Assembly (NCBI RefSeq): GCF_003664325.1
Contig: NZ_RCDA01000001.1
Span: 1,116,001-1,180,000, forward strand
DNA from: Alkalispirillum mobile
GTDB lineage: Bacteria > Pseudomonadota > Gammaproteobacteria > Nitrococcales > Halorhodospiraceae
DNA length: 64,000 nt
Reading direction: 5' to 3'
A program made the position numbers and the translations under genes. Of this stretch, positions 25,752 to 35,350 are shown in pieces (the first letter of the stretch is position 1; each line of letters starts with the position of its first letter). A model generated the notes under the pieces. It was not told the DNA's origin. It made no database searches and saw only the letters and a program-made list of their open reading frames with translations.

Positions 25752-27443
25752 TCAGACCGGCTCCGGGCGGTGCAGCCCGAAGCCCTGGCCGTAGGTCACC
25801 CCCAGCGCACGCAGCGCCCGCAGCGTGGCGTCGTCCTCGACAAACTCCGCAATCGTCCTCAGCCCCATCACCTGCGCCACGTTGTGGATGGACTCCACCA
25901 TGGAGCGGTCCACCGAGTCCCGCACCATGTTGCGCACGAACTGGCCGTCGATCTTCACGTAGTCCACCGGCAACTTGCGCAGGTAACCGAAAGAGGACAG
26001 GCCGGAGCCGAAGTCATCCAGCGCGAAGCGGCAGCCCCGCCCCCGCAGGGCCCGCATGAACAGGCGGGCGTGGGACAGATTGCGGATCACCGCCGTCTCG
26101 GTGATCTCCAGGCAGATCCGGCGCGGGTCAACACCGGTGCGCGCCAACTGCTTGACCAGATCATCCATGAACCCCGGTTGGCCGAGGGACTGACCGGAGA
26201 GGTTGATGTTGACCAGGTCCAGCCCGGACAGCACCGTGCCGCCATCCGCCAGCGCCTCCAGGGTGGCGGTGACCACCCAGCTGTCGATGGCGCGCATCAG
26301 CTGGTAGCGCTCGGCCGCCGGCAGGAAGGCGCCGGGCGCCACCGGCTCGCCCTCGGGGGAGACCAGGCTCACCAGCACCTCGCCGATCTGCGGCAACCCC
26401 GGCTTGAGCGGGTCGATGCGCTGCATACGCAGGCGGAAGCGGTCCTCGTCCAGGGCGTTGCGGATGGTCCGGGTCCATTGCATCTCGCCGTGGCGCTCGG
26501 CCAGCAGGCGGTCACCGGCCCGCACCACCCGCACCTGGCCCTGTCCGCCCTCCTGGGCCATGTCACAGGCCGCCTCGGCCGCCGCCAGCAACTCGCCCGG
26601 CGTGTGGTCGTCGTCCAGCGCCACCAGGCCCAGGCTGGCGCTCAGCGGGAAGGGTTGGCCGCCCCACGCAAAGCCCATCCCGGCCACCGCCGCCGACAGC
26701 CGTCCGGCCAGCCGCTTGGCCTCGTCCATCGGGCAGCCGTAGAGCAGGATGGCGAAGTCATCCCCGCCCAGGCGGGCCACCGTGTCGGAATCGCGGACCT
26801 GGTCCTGCAGCAGGTCCGCCACCTGCTTCAGCAACTCGTCCCCGGCCAGTTGGCCGCAGGTGTCGTTGAGCAGTTGCAGCTGATCCAGGTCCAGGTAGCA
26901 GAGGGCGTGCGGCCGGCCGAGCTCGCCGGTGTTCTCCAGCGCGTGCCAGAGCCGGGTCTCGAACTCCTTGCGGTTGACCAGTCCGGTGAGGGCGTCGTGG
27001 TTGGCCTGGTAAAACATCACCCGGGCCATGCCCAGCTGTTCGGTGACATCGCGCAGCGTCACCAGCAGGCGGTCCTCGCCGCCGGGCATCCGGCAGAGGT
27101 TCACGGTCACGTTGACCCAGGCCTCGCCCTCGCCGTAGCGGTCGGGCAGCACCGCCTCGTCCTCCTGGCGGGTCTCGCCGTCCGCGAGACAGAGCGCGGC
27201 CAGGTCGGGCAGCCGCTCGGCGGTGGTCTCGTCCACCAGCGGCAGCAACCGGTCCACCGGCTGGCCGATGGCCTCCGCCATGGACCAGCCGGTCAACTGC
27301 TCCGCCACCGGGTTGAGCGACAGCACCAGACCGGCCCCGTCGGCGATGACCACGCCATCGCCCACCAGGTCCAGGACGCGCTCCAGCAGCAGCGCATCCC
27401 TCTCCGCCGCCCCTTCGGGGCCCTGCCCTTGCGCCCAGTCCAT
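25752..27443 (-). CDS. PAS-GGDEF-EAL protein with altered active sites
   Basis: A 563-residue cytoplasmic protein: PAS domain (about 18-135), GGDEF domain (about 148-300) and EAL domain (about 320-560). The cyclase motif reads GGDDF (226-230) in place of GGDEF. The phosphodiesterase motif reads EVLVS instead of EALVR or EVLLR, so the substrate-contacting arginine is lost, while later residues of the site (CLEITETAV, DDFGSGLSS, VKIDG) are present. It may be a weak enzyme or a c-di-GMP receptor. It follows argG by 25 bp and may ride on its transcript. The ATG at 27443 is preferred over a GTG six bases upstream. A PilZ protein elsewhere in the window shows c-di-GMP signalling exists. Confidence 0.9.
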   Translation of the reverse strand: MDWAQGQGPEGAAERDALLLERVLDLVGDGVVIADGAGLVLSLNPVAEQLTGWSMAEAIGQPVDRLLPLVDETTAERLPDLAALCLADGETRQEDEAVLPDRYGEGEAWVNVTVNLCRMPGGEDRLLVTLRDVTEQLGMARVMFYQANHDALTGLVNRKEFETRLWHALENTGELGRPHALCYLDLDQLQLLNDTCGQLAGDELLKQVADLLQDQVRDSDTVARLGGDDFAILLYGCPMDEAKRLAGRLSAAVAGMGFAWGGQPFPLSASLGLVALDDDHTPGELLAAAEAACDMAQEGGQGQVRVVRAGDRLLAERHGEMQWTRTIRNALDEDRFRLRMQRIDPLKPGLPQIGEVLVSLVSPEGEPVAPGAFLPAAERYQLMRAIDSWVVTATLEALADGGTVLSGLDLVNINLSGQSLGQPGFMDDLVKQLARTGVDPRRICLEITETAVIRNLSHARLFMRALRGRGCRFALDDFGSGLSSFGYLRKLPVDYVKIDGQFVRNMVRDSVDRSMVESIHNVAQVMGLRTIAEFVEDDATLRALRALGVTYGQGFGLHRPEPV

Positions 27444-27468
27444 GTGCACCCGCTCGCCGTGCGCGGGG

Positions 27469-28677
27469 CTAACCGCGCCGCTGGGCGATGCGCAGGCGCA
27501 GGGCGTTCAGGCGGATAAAGCCTTCGGCGTCCTTCTGGTCGTAGGCGCCGCGGTCGTCCTCGAAGGTGGCGATGGTCTGGTCGAACAGCGAGTCGTTGGA
27601 AGAATCGCGCCCCACCAGGATCACGTTGCCCTTGTAGAGCTTGAGCCGCACCACGCCGTTGACCCGCCGCTGGGTGGCGTCGATCAGGGCCTGCATGGCC
27701 TCGCGCTCGGGGCTCCACCAGTAGCCGTTGTAAATCAGCTCGGCGTACTTGGGCATCACCTCGTCCTTCAGGTGGGCGCTCTCGCGGTCCAGGGTGATGG
27801 ACTCGATGGCGCGGTGGGCACGCAGCAGGATGGTGCCGCCCGGGGTCTCGTAGCAGCCGCGGGACTTCATGCCCACGTAGCGGTTCTCAACGATGTCGAT
27901 CCGGCCGATACCGTGCTTGGCGCCCAGGTCGTTGAGCCGGCCCAGCAGCCCGGCGGGGCTCAGCTTCTCGCCGTCGATGGCCACCGGGTCGCCGCCCTGG
28001 AACTCGATGTCGATGTACAGGGGCTCGTCAGGGGCGGACTCCGGCGAGTTGGTCCAACGCCACATGACCTCCTCACACTCCGTCCAGGTGTCCTCCAGCA
28101 CGCCGCCCTCGTAAGAGATATGCAGCATGTTGGCGTCCATGGAGTAGGGCGAGCCGCCCTCCTGCTTGCCCTCGATGGAGATGCCGTGCTTCTCGGCGTA
28201 GGCCAGCAGCTTCTCGCGGGAGTTGAGGTCCCACTCGCGCCAGGGGGCAATGACCTTGATGTTGGGCTCCAGGCCGTAGTAGCCCAGCTCGAAGCGTACC
28301 TGGTCGTTGCCCTTGCCGGTGGCACCGTGGGAGACCGCATCGGCACCAGTCTCGCGGGCGATCTCCACCTGGCGCTTGGCGATCAGCGGCCGGGCGATGG
28401 ACGTACCCAGCAGGTACTCACCCTCGTAGATGGCGTTGGCCCGGAACATGGGGAAGACGAAATCTCGGGCAAACTCCTCGCGCAGGTCGTCAATGTAGAT
28501 CTCCTTGATGCCGAAGGCCTCGGCCTTCTTGCGCGCCGGCTCCAGCTCCTCACCCTGGCCCAGGTCGGCCGTGAACGTGACCACCTCGCAATCGTAGGTC
28601 TCACGCAGCCACTGCAGGATCACCGAGGTATCCAGGCCGCCGGAATAGGCGAGCACCACCTTTTTGACGTCGCTCAT
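27469..28677 (-). CDS. argG: Argininosuccinate synthase
   Basis: A 402-residue enzyme of the ATP pyrophosphatase type with the PP-loop AYSGGLDTS at residues about 9-17 and the conserved [11 protein letters not shown] block near 118. It joins citrulline and aspartate, the second-last step of arginine synthesis. The start is ATG at 28677, right after AGGGGAG; an in-frame ATG 18 bp upstream is possible. The 235-bp gap to the divergent pyrC gene should hold both promoters. Confidence 0.97.
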   Translation of the reverse strand: MSDVKKVVLAYSGGLDTSVILQWLRETYDCEVVTFTADLGQGEELEPARKKAEAFGIKEIYIDDLREEFARDFVFPMFRANAIYEGEYLLGTSIARPLIAKRQVEIARETGADAVSHGATGKGNDQVRFELGYYGLEPNIKVIAPWREWDLNSREKLLAYAEKHGISIEGKQEGGSPYSMDANMLHISYEGGVLEDTWTECEEVMWRWTNSPESAPDEPLYIDIEFQGGDPVAIDGEKLSPAGLLGRLNDLGAKHGIGRIDIVENRYVGMKSRGCYETPGGTILLRAHRAIESITLDRESAHLKDEVMPKYAELIYNGYWWSPEREAMQALIDATQRRVNGVVRLKLYKGNVILVGRDSSNDSLFDQTIATFEDDRGAYDQKDAEGFIRLNALRLRIAQRRG

Positions 28678-28912
28678 GTCTCCCCTTCGCTTCATGCTGT
28701 ACCCCGTGCCCCACGGGGCCCGACGCCCGGGTGCTCATGCGCACCCCCGGCGGCCGGGAAAAATGGATGGATCAGGCGAATCATCATCCCTGCAGCGGGA
28801 TTTCAAATCAAGCGCACCCGCTCCCGTACCCAGGCCCGGAGCGACCTGACGGCAAACGGCGGGACGCGTATCATTGCCGCTGTCCCACGGCCATCGACAG
28901 AGGAACCGCACC

Positions 28913-29944
28913 GTGCAACGTATCACCCTGACCCGACCGGACGACTGGCACCTGCACCTGCGCGACGGGGAATTGCTGGCCACCGTGCTGCCGCACACTG
29001 CCGCGGTCTTCGGCCGGGCCATCATCATGCCCAACCTGAAACCGCCGGTGACCACCGTGGACCAGGCGGCGGCCTACCGCGAGCGCATTCTGGCCGCGCT
29101 GCCGGCGGGCATGCGTTTCGAACCGCTGATGACCCTCTATCTCACCGACAACACCCCACCGGCTGAGATCGAGAAAGCGGCGGAAAGCGGCTTCGTGCAC
29201 GCGGTCAAGCTCTACCCGGCCGGCGCCACCACCAACTCCGACGCCGGCGTCACCGACCTGGCCCGCTGCGACGAGACCCTGGCCACCATGGCGGAGAAGG
29301 GCCTGCCGCTGTGCGTGCACGGCGAGGTGACCCGCGACGAGGTGGACATCTTCGACCGTGAGGCGCACTTCATCGACGAGGTGCTGGACCCGCTGGTGCA
29401 ACGGCACACCGGGTTGCGGGTGGTGTTCGAACACATCACCACCAAGGCGGCGGTGGACTACCTGGAGCAGGCGCCGGACCGGGTGGGGGCCACCCTCACC
29501 GTCCAGCACCTGATGGCCAATCGTAACCACATGCTGGTGGGCGGGGTGCGGCCGCACTACTACTGCCTGCCGATCCTCAAGCGGGAACGGGACCGCGAGG
29601 CGCTGGTGGCCGCGGCCACCTCCGGCCATCCGCGCTTCTTCCTGGGCACCGACAGCGCCCCGCACCCCAAGGGCGCCAAGGAGTCGGCCTGCGGCTGCGC
29701 CGGGGTCTACAGCGCCCACGCCGCCCTGCCCTTCTACGCCGAGGTCTTCGAGGCGGCCGGTGCGCTGGACAAGCTGGAGGGCTTCGCCAGCCACCACGGC
29801 GCCGACTTCTACGGCCTGCCGCGCAACGCCGACACCGTCACCCTCGAGAAGGCGCCCACCCCCGTCCCCGAAGCCTACCCCGCGGGCGACGACACACTGG
29901 TGCCCTTCCGCGCCGGCGGCGAGGTCGCCTGGCGGGTGGCGTAA
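28913..29944 (+). CDS. pyrC: Dihydroorotase (PyrC type)
   Basis: A 343-residue enzyme close to E. coli PyrC (348). It starts with [12 protein letters not shown], which carries the first two zinc-binding histidines, then [16 protein letters not shown] with the lysine that is carboxylated to bridge the metals. It closes the pyrimidine ring from carbamoyl aspartate. The GTG at 28913 is chosen because homology starts there and AGAGGAACC precedes it; the frame is open further upstream. The next gene, der, starts 75 bp later. Confidence 0.95.
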   Translation: MQRITLTRPDDWHLHLRDGELLATVLPHTAAVFGRAIIMPNLKPPVTTVDQAAAYRERILAALPAGMRFEPLMTLYLTDNTPPAEIEKAAESGFVHAVKLYPAGATTNSDAGVTDLARCDETLATMAEKGLPLCVHGEVTRDEVDIFDREAHFIDEVLDPLVQRHTGLRVVFEHITTKAAVDYLEQAPDRVGATLTVQHLMANRNHMLVGGVRPHYYCLPILKRERDREALVAAATSGHPRFFLGTDSAPHPKGAKESACGCAGVYSAHAALPFYAEVFEAAGALDKLEGFASHHGADFYGLPRNADTVTLEKAPTPVPEAYPAGDDTLVPFRAGGEVAWRVA

Positions 29945-30018
29945 AGCTGCGTGGTGCGGGGCGGCATCTGGTATTCTTGCCGTCCCGCAAGGCATCCGAT
30001 CCCGTTGAAGAAGGCCGC

Positions 30019-31422
30019 ATGGACCCTGTAATCGCCCTGGTGGGCCGCCCCAACGTGGGCAAATCCACCCTGTTCAACCAACTGACCCGCAGCCGCGACG
30101 CGCTGGTGGCCGACCACCCCGGGCTGACCCGCGACCGCCAGTATGGCGTGGGCAAGGTGGGTGAGCGGCCCTACATCGTGGTGGACACCGGTGGGCTGGG
30201 CGACGACCCCGAGGGGGTCGAGGCCGGCATGCGGGCTCAGGCGCTGGCCGCGATCGAAGAGGCGGACGCCATCCTGTTCATGGTGGACGGCCGCACCGGC
30301 GCCACCGCCGCGGACGAGGAACTGGCCGCCCACCTGCGCCGCCAGGGCAAACCGGTCTGGCTGGTGGTCAACAAGACCGACGGCGTGGACCACCGCCTGG
30401 CCACCGCTGATTTCCACGCCCTGGGGCTGGGCGAGCCCCTGCCCATCGCCGCCGCGCACGGCCGGGGCGTGGCCGGCCTGATGGACCGGGTGCTGGACGA
30501 GTTGCCCGAGGATTTCACCTCTGCGCACGACGAGCTGCAGGTGGAGGAGGCGGAGGGCGCTACCCGTATCGCCATCGTCGGCCGGCCCAACGTGGGCAAA
30601 TCCACGCTGGTCAACCGCCTGCTGGGCGAGGAGCGGGTGCTGGTCTACGACATGCCCGGGACCACCCGCGACAGCGTCTTCATCCCCTTCGAGCGGGACG
30701 ACCGGCCCTACACCCTGATCGACACCGCGGGCATGCGTCGCCGCGCCCGGGTGCGCGAGACGGTGGAGAAGTTCTCCGTCATCCAGACCCTCAAGGCCAT
30801 CGAGGCCGCGCACGTGGTCATCCTGGTGATCGACGCCCGCGAGGGCATCACCGACCAGGACACCCACCTGATCGGCCACGTACTCAAGTCCGGGCGTGCC
30901 CTGGTGCTGGCAGTCAACAAGTGGGACGGGCTCAACGCCGACAAGCGCCAGGCGGTGAAGACCGGGCTGGACCGCAAGCTGGCCTTCCTGAACTTCGCCC
31001 GCCGCCACTTCATCTCCGCGCTGCACGGCTCCGGCGTGGGGCTGCTTTTTGGAGCCGTGGACAAGGCGCTGGAGGCCGCCCGGCGCGACCTGCCCACCCC
31101 CATCCTCAACGAGATCCTGTCCGACGCCGTGGCCGCTCACGCCCCGCCGCTGGCGCAGGGCCGGCGGATCAAGCTGCGCTACGTCCACCAGGGGGGCAAG
31201 AACCCGCCGGTCATCGTGATCCACGGCAACCAGGTGCAGAAGCTGCCCGGCGCCTACAAGCGCTACCTGGAGAACGCCTTCCGGGACGAGCTGGATCTCT
31301 ACGGCACCCCGGTGCGGCTGGAGTTCCGCAGCGGCGAGAACCCCTACGAGGGCCGCAAAAACAAACTCACCCCGCGCCAGCAGAAGCGGCGCAAGCGCCT
31401 GATGCGCATGGTCAAGCGCTGA
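30019..31422 (+). CDS. der: Ribosome assembly GTPase Der (EngA)
   Basis: A 467-residue protein with two GTPase domains in tandem, each with its G1 loop GRPNVGKST (start of the protein and about residue 186) and with VVDTGGLG and LIDTAGMR as G3 motifs, then a KH-like C-terminal domain and a basic end ([14 protein letters not shown]). Der matures the 50S subunit. The ATG at 30019 is chosen; the frame runs open 14 codons upstream. In many relatives der follows bamB and hisS; here it stands between pyrC and grxD. Confidence 0.97.
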   Translation: MDPVIALVGRPNVGKSTLFNQLTRSRDALVADHPGLTRDRQYGVGKVGERPYIVVDTGGLGDDPEGVEAGMRAQALAAIEEADAILFMVDGRTGATAADEELAAHLRRQGKPVWLVVNKTDGVDHRLATADFHALGLGEPLPIAAAHGRGVAGLMDRVLDELPEDFTSAHDELQVEEAEGATRIAIVGRPNVGKSTLVNRLLGEERVLVYDMPGTTRDSVFIPFERDDRPYTLIDTAGMRRRARVRETVEKFSVIQTLKAIEAAHVVILVIDAREGITDQDTHLIGHVLKSGRALVLAVNKWDGLNADKRQAVKTGLDRKLAFLNFARRHFISALHGSGVGLLFGAVDKALEAARRDLPTPILNEILSDAVAAHAPPLAQGRRIKLRYVHQGGKNPPVIVIHGNQVQKLPGAYKRYLENAFRDELDLYGTPVRLEFRSGENPYEGRKNKLTPRQQKRRKRLMRMVKR

Positions 31423-31556
31423 CCTGCCGGCGATTACGCCACGGACGAAAGCTGAGTGTTACACTAGGTTTTCGAGCGCGCTGCTGGGTTTTTACCCGGG
31501 CGGCTTCGCCTTAGAATCAGGGCTAACCCATTCGCCAACGAGACAGGTTAATCAGC

Positions 31557-31886
31557 ATGGATCAGGTACAGGAAGCCATCGGCAAGCAAGTCAAAGAGAA
31601 CCCCATTCTGCTGTACATGAAGGGCTCCCCCCAGCAGCCCCAGTGCGGCTTCTCCATGCGCGCGGCCCAGGCCCTGGCCGGCTGCGGCAAGGAGTTCGCC
31701 TACGTGGACGTGCTGCAGGACGAGGCCATCCGCCAGGGCATCAAGGAGTTCGGCAACTGGCCGACCATCCCCCAGCTCTACATCGGCGGCGAGCTGGTGG
31801 GCGGCTGCGATATCATCATGGAGATGTACGAGAGCGGCGACCTGCAGAAGATGGTCGACAAGGCCGCGGAGAGTGCCGACTCCTGA
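31557..31886 (+). CDS. grxD: Monothiol glutaredoxin, Grx4 type
   Basis: A 109-residue CGFS glutaredoxin: active site QCGFSM with Cys30, glutathione-binding lysine in MKGSP, and NWPTIPQLYIGGELVGGCDI. These proteins bind and transfer [2Fe-2S] clusters with glutathione. Full length and well conserved. It stands alone, 134 bp after der and convergent with rnt; the 78-bp gap to rnt holds a GC-rich hairpin (GCCTGAC/GTCAGGC at 31915-31934) without a T run. Confidence 0.95.
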   Translation: MDQVQEAIGKQVKENPILLYMKGSPQQPQCGFSMRAAQALAGCGKEFAYVDVLQDEAIRQGIKEFGNWPTIPQLYIGGELVGGCDIIMEMYESGDLQKMVDKAAESADS

Positions 31887-31964
31887 GTACCGGCCTCGGG
31901 GGCGCGGCCGGGGTGCCTGACAGCCCCGTCAGGCCGCACCGCGCCCGCCCTGGCGGCCCCAGAG

Positions 31965-32615
31965 TCAGAACGGTTCCGGGATACCGATATTCGCGTCCCA
32001 GCGGTTGACGATGCCGCAGAACAGGTCCGCGGTCTTCTCGGCGTCGTAGATGGCCGAGTGGGCCGCCTTCCCGTCCCACTGTTCCCCCGAGGCCACCAGC
32101 GCCTTGGCCAGCACCGTCTGCCCATAGGCCAGCCCCGCCAGCGTGGCGGTATCAAAGCTGGTAAAGGGGTGGAAGGGGTTGCGCTTGATCCCGCAGCGCT
32201 CCACCGCCGCGTTCAGAAACCCCAGGTCGAAGAAGCTGTTGTGGCCGATCAACACGGCACGGTTGCACCCGGTCTGACGCACCTCCTGGCGGATCGGGCG
32301 GAAGATCTTCTTCAGCGCCTCGTCCTCCGGCAGCGCCATGCGCAGCGGGTGGTCGGGGTCGATCCCGTTCAACTCCAGCGCCTTGGGCTCGATGTTGGCC
32401 CCCTCGAAGGGCTTCACGTGGCAGGTGTGCGTGGCTGCCGGGTAGAGCCGTCCGTGCTCATCCATCCGCAGGACCACGGCCGCGATCTGCAGCAGGGCGT
32501 CGGTGGCGGAGTTCAGACCACCGGTCTCCACGTCCACGACGACGGGCAGAAAGCCGCGGAACCGTTTGCTGATGCGCTGACTGAAATTGTTGCCTACCGG
32601 GTTGGGTTCGCTCAT
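31965..32615 (-). CDS. rnt: Ribonuclease T
   Basis: A 216-residue DEDD exonuclease. Exo I is [11 protein letters not shown] (Asp/Glu metal ligands), Exo [13 protein letters not shown], Exo [15 protein letters not shown]. coli RNase T (215 residues) trims the 3' ends of tRNAs and of 23S and 5S rRNA. The start at 32615 (MSEPNPVG) is preferred over an open upstream frame. Divergent from rimB, with 83 bp between. Confidence 0.93.
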   Translation of the reverse strand: MSEPNPVGNNFSQRISKRFRGFLPVVVDVETGGLNSATDALLQIAAVVLRMDEHGRLYPAATHTCHVKPFEGANIEPKALELNGIDPDHPLRMALPEDEALKKIFRPIRQEVRQTGCNRAVLIGHNSFFDLGFLNAAVERCGIKRNPFHPFTSFDTATLAGLAYGQTVLAKALVASGEQWDGKAAHSAIYDAEKTADLFCGIVNRWDANIGIPEPF

Positions 32616-32698
32616 GGTGATCTCGGACGGAAGGTGAACGGCGCATCTTAAGCAGCCGGTTACCCGCTTGCAACCGGCTACCGGCGAGGAAGGCAGTG

Positions 32699-33187
32699 AT
32701 GGCACCAAAGGCACGCAAGCGGCTCTGGGTGGGCTGGCGCGAGTGGGTGGCCCTGCCCGCCCTGGGCATCGACGCGATCAAGGCCAAGGTGGATACCGGC
32801 GCGGCCACCTCGGCCATCCACGCCATCCACGTGCACCGTTTCCGCGAGGCCGGACGCGACCGGGTGGTCTTTCAGGTCCACCCCATCCAGCGCGACACCC
32901 ACACGACGGTGGACTGCGTGGCCGACCTGCTGGATGAGCGGGTGGTGACCAGTTCCACCGGCCACCGGGAGCGCCGCCTGGTCATCCGCACCCCCTTGCA
33001 GATTGGCGATCAACGCTGGAATATCGAACTGACACTGACCAACCGGGACAGCATGGGGTTTCGCATGCTAATCGGCCGGCGCGCCATGCGCGGCCACCTG
33101 CTGGTAGACCCCAGCCGCTCCTGGCTCGGCGGTGCCGACAGCCATGCCCCCGGCCCCCGCCGGCCCATTCAGCACCACCACGAGTAA
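32699..33187 (+). CDS. rimB: RimB-type retropepsin-like protease
   Basis: A 162-residue protein of the 'ATP-dependent zinc protease' family (PF05618), which is in fact a retropepsin-like aspartyl protease: the motif [10 protein letters not shown] holds catalytic Asp32, and RMLIGRRAM is the second conserved block. In Pseudomonas the rimA-rimB-rimK operon encodes such a protease that acts on ribosomal protein S6 tails made by RimK. Here it precedes rimK by 8 bp, so the pair is clear. No rimA is seen. Start: ATG at 32699 after GAGGAAGG; a GTG three bases before is also possible. Confidence 0.85.
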   Translation: MAPKARKRLWVGWREWVALPALGIDAIKAKVDTGAATSAIHAIHVHRFREAGRDRVVFQVHPIQRDTHTTVDCVADLLDERVVTSSTGHRERRLVIRTPLQIGDQRWNIELTLTNRDSMGFRMLIGRRAMRGHLLVDPSRSWLGGADSHAPGPRRPIQHHHE

Positions 33188-33195
33188 CCGCTTAC

Positions 33196-34113
33196 ATGGC
33201 CGAACCGATGAACATTCTCATCCTCTCCCGCAACAGCCGGCTTTACTCCACCCGGCGGCTGGTAGAGGCCGGGCGGGAGCGTGGCCACCAGGTGCGGGTG
33301 ATCGATCCACTGCGCTGCTACATGGACATCAGCCCCCACCGGCCGGAGATCCATTACAAGGGGGAGAACCTGGAGGCCATCGACGCGGTTATCCCGCGCA
33401 TCGGCGCCTCCATCACCTTTTACGGCACGGCGGTGCTGCGCCAGTTCGAGATGATGGGCACCTTCCCGGTGAACGAGTCCGTGGCCATCACCCGCGCCCG
33501 GGACAAGCTCCGCTCCACCCAACTGCTGGCCCGCAAGGGTATCGGCCTGCCCCGCACCACCTTCGGCTACTCGCCGGACGACACCGACGACCTGATCGAC
33601 CTGGTGGGCGGCGCGCCCATGGTGATCAAGCTGCTGGAGGGCACCCAGGGCAAGGGCGTGGTGCTGGCGGAGACCCGTCAGGCGGCCGAGAGCCTGATCG
33701 ACGCCTTCCGCGGGCTCAACGTGCATTTCCTGGCGCAGGAGTACATCCGCGAGGCCGGCGGGGCCGACATCCGCTGTTTCGTGGTGGGCGAGCGGGTGGT
33801 GGCGTCCATGCGGCGCCAGGCCAAGGAGGGGGAGTTCCGCTCCAACATCCACCGGGGCGGTCAGGCCAGCGTGGTCCGCATCACCCCGGAGGAGCGCACC
33901 ATGGCCGTACGCGCGGCGCGCATCATGGGGTTGAACGTGGCCGGGGTAGATATCATCCGCTCGGCCCACGGCCCGCTGGTGCTGGAAGTGAACTCCTCAC
34001 CGGGGCTAGAGGGCATCGAGAAGTCCACCGGCAAGGACATTGCCGGCACGATCTACCAGTTCATGGAAAAGCATGCCCGGCTGGGCAAGACCCGCACCCG
34101 GGGCCGGGGCTAG
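33196..34113 (+). CDS. rimK: RimK-type glutamate ligase
   Basis: A 305-residue ATP-grasp ligase (E. coli RimK is 300). Recognisable blocks are [42 protein letters not shown], and [37 protein letters not shown] for the ATP and metal sites. E. coli RimK adds glutamates to the C terminus of ribosomal protein S6. It is coupled to rimB. The S6 encoded at 53.6 kb ends in alanine, not glutamate, so its substrate site deserves a look. The tail ([11 protein letters not shown]) is basic. Confidence 0.93.
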   Translation: MAEPMNILILSRNSRLYSTRRLVEAGRERGHQVRVIDPLRCYMDISPHRPEIHYKGENLEAIDAVIPRIGASITFYGTAVLRQFEMMGTFPVNESVAITRARDKLRSTQLLARKGIGLPRTTFGYSPDDTDDLIDLVGGAPMVIKLLEGTQGKGVVLAETRQAAESLIDAFRGLNVHFLAQEYIREAGGADIRCFVVGERVVASMRRQAKEGEFRSNIHRGGQASVVRITPEERTMAVRAARIMGLNVAGVDIIRSAHGPLVLEVNSSPGLEGIEKSTGKDIAGTIYQFMEKHARLGKTRTRGRG

Positions 34114-34169
34114 CGGGCCACCCCCCTGCCCGCCCCACTCGAACCGGGATGGGCGGGGGGCCGGCGCCA

Positions 34170-35231
34170 TCAGCGCGCCGGCATCACCGGGTCGTCCTCG
34201 GACGGGCCATCACCGCTGACCAGGCGGGCCTGGGCCAGGTTCTCACCGACCAGCGTCTCCACCTCGAGTACGCCCTTCACCGCGCCCGGCACCCAGGCCA
34301 CGGGCCGGCCGCTCGGGGAGCGGATCACCCGACCGCCATCGCGCACCTTAAGCTCCATGCCCTCGCTCAGGCCGGCGGCCTCACCGGCACCAAGGAAGTA
34401 GACGCCATCCTCTTCGGCAAAGCTGTGGGTGAACCAGGGCGCGTTGCCCATGCGGTCCAGCAGGCCGAGCAGGACCCGGTCCGCGTAGGCCTCCAGCGCC
34501 GGCCGGGCCACTTGGCCCTCCAGGGCCGGCAACTCCACCGAATTGCTGCCGTACTCCGCGTCCAGTCCCACGTCAAAGGTGGTGGTGCGCATCCGCACCC
34601 GGTCATCGCCGCGCGGCTCCACCTCAATCAGCGCCAGCATGCGCAGCCCCGGGTAGCGGGACAGGCCGGCCAGGCAATCGGTAATGTCACCCTCGGTGCA
34701 GCCGTAATCGGCGATCTGGGTGCGGACCAGCTCGCTGCCAGAGAACAATAGGGGGTAGTCCCGGGCCACGCCGGCCAGGGTGTTGCCCAGGCGGGTCTCC
34801 AGCTCACCGTCCGGGGACTGGATGATCACACCCACGTGGGGCAGCAGCTCGCCTTCCGGGCGCTCCGCCGGGCGGTGCACGCCGCGCTCGGTGCCCTCGG
34901 CGGCCAGCGCCTGTTGCTGCAGGGAACGCTCCAGCTCCTGGATGCGGCGCTCCATCGCTTCCTCGCGCTCACTGGCGGCGTCGTCATCACCACCACGGCC
35001 GAGCAGCCGGTCCAGCAGCGGACGCCGCTCCTCTTCGGCGTCCTCGTCGTCCTCGCACTGCTCGGGCCAGAAGACGCAGGTCAGCACACCCCGCTGATCC
35101 CCACGATCATGGTCCCAGGGGGTACGGTGCTCGCGCTCCGACGACCCGGAACCACCGGTGCCGCAGGCCGCCAGCAGGGCGGCGGTCAACAACAGGACAA
35201 ACAAAGACAGCAACTTGCGTGACACGGACAT
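34170..35231 (-). CDS. Lipoprotein with FlgT-C-like end, unknown
   Basis: A 353-residue lipoprotein: signal peptide with lipobox LLAAC (Cys22 or so), a charged low-complexity part, a coiled coil around residues 95-125, then a domain with EGELLPHVGVIIQSPDG and ADYGCTEGDI. The last 65 residues (GLSEGMELKVRDGG, PSGRPVAWV, VKGVLEVETLV) resemble the beta-barrel C-terminal domain of the flagellar protein FlgT and of several outer-membrane accessory lipoproteins; this is a sequence impression. Start at 35231; the open frame upstream is not membrane or family related. Single gene, 119 bp after the DUF945 gene on the same strand. Confidence 0.75.
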   Translation of the reverse strand: MSVSRKLLSLFVLLLTAALLAACGTGGSGSSEREHRTPWDHDRGDQRGVLTCVFWPEQCEDDEDAEEERRPLLDRLLGRGGDDDAASEREEAMERRIQELERSLQQQALAAEGTERGVHRPAERPEGELLPHVGVIIQSPDGELETRLGNTLAGVARDYPLLFSGSELVRTQIADYGCTEGDITDCLAGLSRYPGLRMLALIEVEPRGDDRVRMRTTTFDVGLDAEYGSNSVELPALEGQVARPALEAYADRVLLGLLDRMGNAPWFTHSFAEEDGVYFLGAGEAAGLSEGMELKVRDGGRVIRSPSGRPVAWVPGAVKGVLEVETLVGENLAQARLVSGDGPSEDDPVMPAR

Positions 35232-35350
35232 GATCACCCGGCAGGTCAATAGGAATGGGACGCAGAAGGGCTCAAGGGTAAGCCTGCCGCCAGCTCGCGG
35301 CAAGCCCGAATTGGGGCCCGGCGGCACGCAACCGGGCCCCTGCTCTTCGT

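Noticed and set aside
31915-31934. GCCTGAC/GTCAGGC hairpin between grxD and rnt
   Set aside because: Good stem but no T run in either direction; noted under grxD, not listed as a terminator.
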